Notes under the pieces: model-generated | The model's input: only the letters and a program-made list of their open reading frames with translations | Told to the model about the DNA's origin: nothing | Databases searched by the model: none | Made by a program: the position numbers and the translations under genes | In this document: positions 23,940-25,572 of the stretch, one piece after another | How the letters are laid out: the number at the start of each line of letters is the position of its first letter | How positions within the stretch are numbered: position 1 is the stretch's first letter | Source of the DNA: Pseudomonadota bacterium | Lineage (GTDB): Bacteria; Pseudomonadota; Alphaproteobacteria; Reyranellales; Reyranellaceae | Direction of reading: 5' to 3' | NCBI GenBank assembly: GCA_023386865.1 | Contig: JAEWIV010000380.1 | Coordinates: forward strand, 1 to 25,572 | DNA length: 25,572 nucleotides

Positions 23940-23962
23940 CAGTGCTGGCACTGCCAGCACTG
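23940..23962. promoter_or_regulatory. perfect 11-bp palindrome, operator-like
   Basis: CAGTGCTGGCA, one central C, TGCCAGCACTG. It lies 3 bases after the stop of the small module and 26 bases before a promoter-like sequence for the DUF3987 gene. It could be a dimeric repressor's operator or a short terminator for the upstream module; there is no T run, which favours the operator. Confidence 0.5.
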
Positions 23963-23987
23963 CGGTGATTGTGCAATACGTTAGTTA

Positions 23988-24016
23988 TTGACTTTTGGAT
24001 TGTCGCGTTCTAGCTT
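23988..24016 (+). promoter_or_regulatory. sigma-70-like promoter for the DUF3987 gene
   Basis: TTGACT (23988-23993) and TAGCTT (24011-24016) with a 17-base spacer, within an AT-rich patch unlike the rest of the window. Transcription would start near 24023, 18 bases before the gene's ATG. The ribosome site GAAGGA is at about 24030. Confidence 0.45.
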
Positions 24017-24040
24017 TGTTCCTTCATTAGAAGGACGCCC

Positions 24041-25468
24041 ATGCGGTCGCACGCCTTTCATATGCAGGTCTCGGAGGCCAACTGGCGCGATCCCGATCTC
24101 AGCGTGCTCGACAGGCGCCGCGGCCCCGTTCCGGTCGTCCCGCTGGCGCTGCTGCCGCAGCCGTGGGGCGACTGGGTTGCCGACACGGAGCGCGCCATGG
24201 GCGCGCCGGCGGACTATGTGTTGCAGTCAGTGCTGGCAGGCGTCGCGGCGGTGTGCGGCGCTGGCGTGGTCGTCCGCGTCACGCCCGCCTGGAACGAGCC
24301 GCTGGTGCTGTGGCTGGCGGCGGTCGGTGACCCGTCGACAGGCAAGTCGGCGGCGCTCGCGCCTATGCGACGGCTGCTCGATGTCATCGAGCAGGAGCGG
24401 CGGCTCGGTGACGAGGAACGGCGCGCGGCCCATGGCGAGCGATGCAAGGCGGGCGACAAGCAGTCTGCCGCCCTTTCCGCGCCCTTCGTCCCTTCGCAGG
24501 TCGTGGCGACCGACGACGATCCTGCCGCGCTGGTCGAGAGCGTGGGCGGCAATCCGCGCGGCCTGGTGCTGTGGCACGACGGGGCGGCGACCTGGATCGG
24601 CGGCGAGGCGGAAGACGATCCCCATCGCTCGATTTGGCTCGCGGCCTGGGAGGCTCGCGCCGTCACCGTGATGCGTTCGCGCCGGCCGCCATGCTCGGTC
24701 CAGAATTTCCCGGTCAGCATCGTCGAGACCGTCCGGCCGGAGCGGCTGAAGGCGGCACTGGAGGCCGCCGGCGACGACAGCCTGGCCGCGCGCTTCCTGT
24801 TCGCTTGGCCCGGCGTGCAGCCCTACCGCGCGCTCGCGGTGGTCGAGCGCTCGCGCGACGAGGAGATCCTGCAGCGCCTGCGTGCGCTGTCGCGACTGGG
24901 CGGCGGCGCGGACGATCCTCACGTGATCGAGGTCGGCGCGCGCGGGCGCGCCGCGCTCGACGGCGTGCTGGCGAGGCTCCATGCCGAACGCCAGAAGGCC
25001 GAGGGGCCGGAGGCGACGTGGCTCGGCGCCAGCCGGTCGATGATCGTCCGGCTGGCCGGCGTCCTGGAGCTGCTGGGCTCGATCGACGGCAAGGCCGTGC
25101 GGCCGGGCGCGATCGGCAAAGAGCAGGTCGAGGCCGCGGCGCAGCTGTGGCGTGACTACTGCTGGCCACATGCCAAGGCGGTGTTCGACAGCGCCGAGCT
25201 CTCAGACTATTCCAAGCGCGTGCGCCGTGTTGCCCGCTGGCTGCTGGAGAAGCGGCCGGCGACGGTGTCGCGTGATGATATCCGCCGCCGCGCGCTCAGC
25301 CTCAGCGCCACCGCCGACGAGACCGAGAGTGTGCTGCAGCGGCTGCACTATCTCGGCTATGTCCAACCTGATCTCGCCTATCGCGATCGGCCCGGCCGGC
25401 CGACGACGCACTGGCAGGTCAACCCGGCGTTGGTCAAAAGTGAAAAACCAACATCTAAATTATCTTAA
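24041..25468 (+). CDS. DUF3987 (YfjI-like) ATPase of a mobile element
   Basis: A 475-residue protein of the DUF3987/YfjI group, P-loop ATPases resembling the helicase part of phage and plasmid primase-helicases. The P-loop is at residues 96-104 (GDPSTGKSA); a likely acidic Walker B equivalent follows in GLVLWHDGAATWIGG, where relatives usually have D-E. Later parts include VSIVETVRPERL, DDSLAARFLFAWP, which matches the G-L-x-x-R-F segment of the family, and a C-terminal winged-helix-like region (about 390-460: RVARWLLEKRPATVSRDDI, VLQRLHYLGYVQPD). ATG at 24041 has GAAGGA upstream; ATG at 24062 is an alternative. Such genes are typical cargo of prophages and integrative elements, but no integrase lies in this window. 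The 3' end (from about 25430) is AT-rich. Confidence 0.85.
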   Translation: MRSHAFHMQVSEANWRDPDLSVLDRRRGPVPVVPLALLPQPWGDWVADTERAMGAPADYVLQSVLAGVAAVCGAGVVVRVTPAWNEPLVLWLAAVGDPSTGKSAALAPMRRLLDVIEQERRLGDEERRAAHGERCKAGDKQSAALSAPFVPSQVVATDDDPAALVESVGGNPRGLVLWHDGAATWIGGEAEDDPHRSIWLAAWEARAVTVMRSRRPPCSVQNFPVSIVETVRPERLKAALEAAGDDSLAARFLFAWPGVQPYRALAVVERSRDEEILQRLRALSRLGGGADDPHVIEVGARGRAALDGVLARLHAERQKAEGPEATWLGASRSMIVRLAGVLELLGSIDGKAVRPGAIGKEQVEAAAQLWRDYCWPHAKAVFDSAELSDYSKRVRRVARWLLEKRPATVSRDDIRRRALSLSATADETESVLQRLHYLGYVQPDLAYRDRPGRPTTHWQVNPALVKSEKPTSKLS

Positions 25469-25572
25469 CTATCGAAATTCATTGCTGGGGCGGCGCCACC
25501 CCGCGGCACTCATGCTCTTCCGGGACCGCGGGCCTCCAGGCTCGCCTCACGTCATCCTGAGCGAAGCGAAGG
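25469..25572. repeat. intergenic repeat-like sequence at window edge
   Basis: GGGGCGGCGCCACCCC (25487-25502) can form a hairpin just after the DUF3987 gene and may end its transcript. The last 21 bases, TCATCCTGAGCGAAGCGAAG and one more, are a motif I recognise as a dispersed intergenic repeat in many proteobacterial genomes. It runs off the window. Confidence 0.45.

Noticed and set aside
23363..23960. Two minus frames of 186 and 189 codons.
   Set aside because: They oppose the IS256 start and the Trp-rich module, which are recognised on the plus strand, and resemble nothing.
1..25572. CRISPR array, rRNA or tRNA genes.
   Set aside because: No regularly spaced repeats and no recognisable RNA gene cores were seen on either strand by reading.

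Overview
The window is a GC-rich chromosomal segment, most likely from an alphaproteobacterium of the Rhodospirillales/Hyphomicrobiales type. This is inferred from the strong G/C bias at third codon positions, the mix of TRAP and ABC uptake genes, a class III cyclase-TolB-TPR protein, and an IS256-type remnant of a kind common in that group. No rRNA or tRNA gene was seen.

Left part (1-15433) is ordinary metabolic chromosome. It starts inside an ABC exporter ATPase. A possible 48-residue exported peptide, a small PepSY-like periplasmic protein, an orphan ABC solute-binding protein and a solitary contractile tail-sheath gene follow. From 4608 to 10355 six co-directional, tightly spaced genes look like one catabolic operon: two tandem phytanoyl-CoA-dioxygenase-like Fe/2-oxoglutarate oxygenases, a complete TRAP transporter (DctP, DctQ, DctM) and a zinc alcohol dehydrogenase. 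A plausible reading is import of a small organic acid or similar solute, hydroxylation, and oxidation of the alcohol. An uncharacterised coiled-coil protein may share the transcript. Next come a VOC-fold protein, a three-domain metallo-beta-lactamase/receiver-like/GAF protein on the minus strand, and an acyl-CoA-dehydrogenase-fold flavoprotein.

Middle part (15434-20252): a broken amidohydrolase start at 15538 marks a junction. Behind it lie two minus-strand genes unlike their neighbours, an unknown 176-residue protein and a DUF3883 protein with a PD-(D/E)xK-like nuclease core, a possible restriction or defence pair. A DUF882/YcbK-type murein peptidase, an 84-bp REP-like palindrome and a cyclase-TolB-TPR signalling protein follow.

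Right part (20253-25572) is a gene graveyard and mobile-element zone. It holds a SnoaL-like protein, an AraC-type regulator whose DNA-binding domain appears to be deleted, fragments of a papain-like C1 peptidase and of OmpA-type genes separated by a scrap of IS3-type transposase, and the first 40 or so codons of an IS256-type transposase joined to a small tryptophan-rich module. A perfect 11-bp palindrome and a promoter-like sequence then precede an intact DUF3987 (YfjI-like) ATPase of the kind carried by phages and integrative elements. The window closes in an intergenic repeat.
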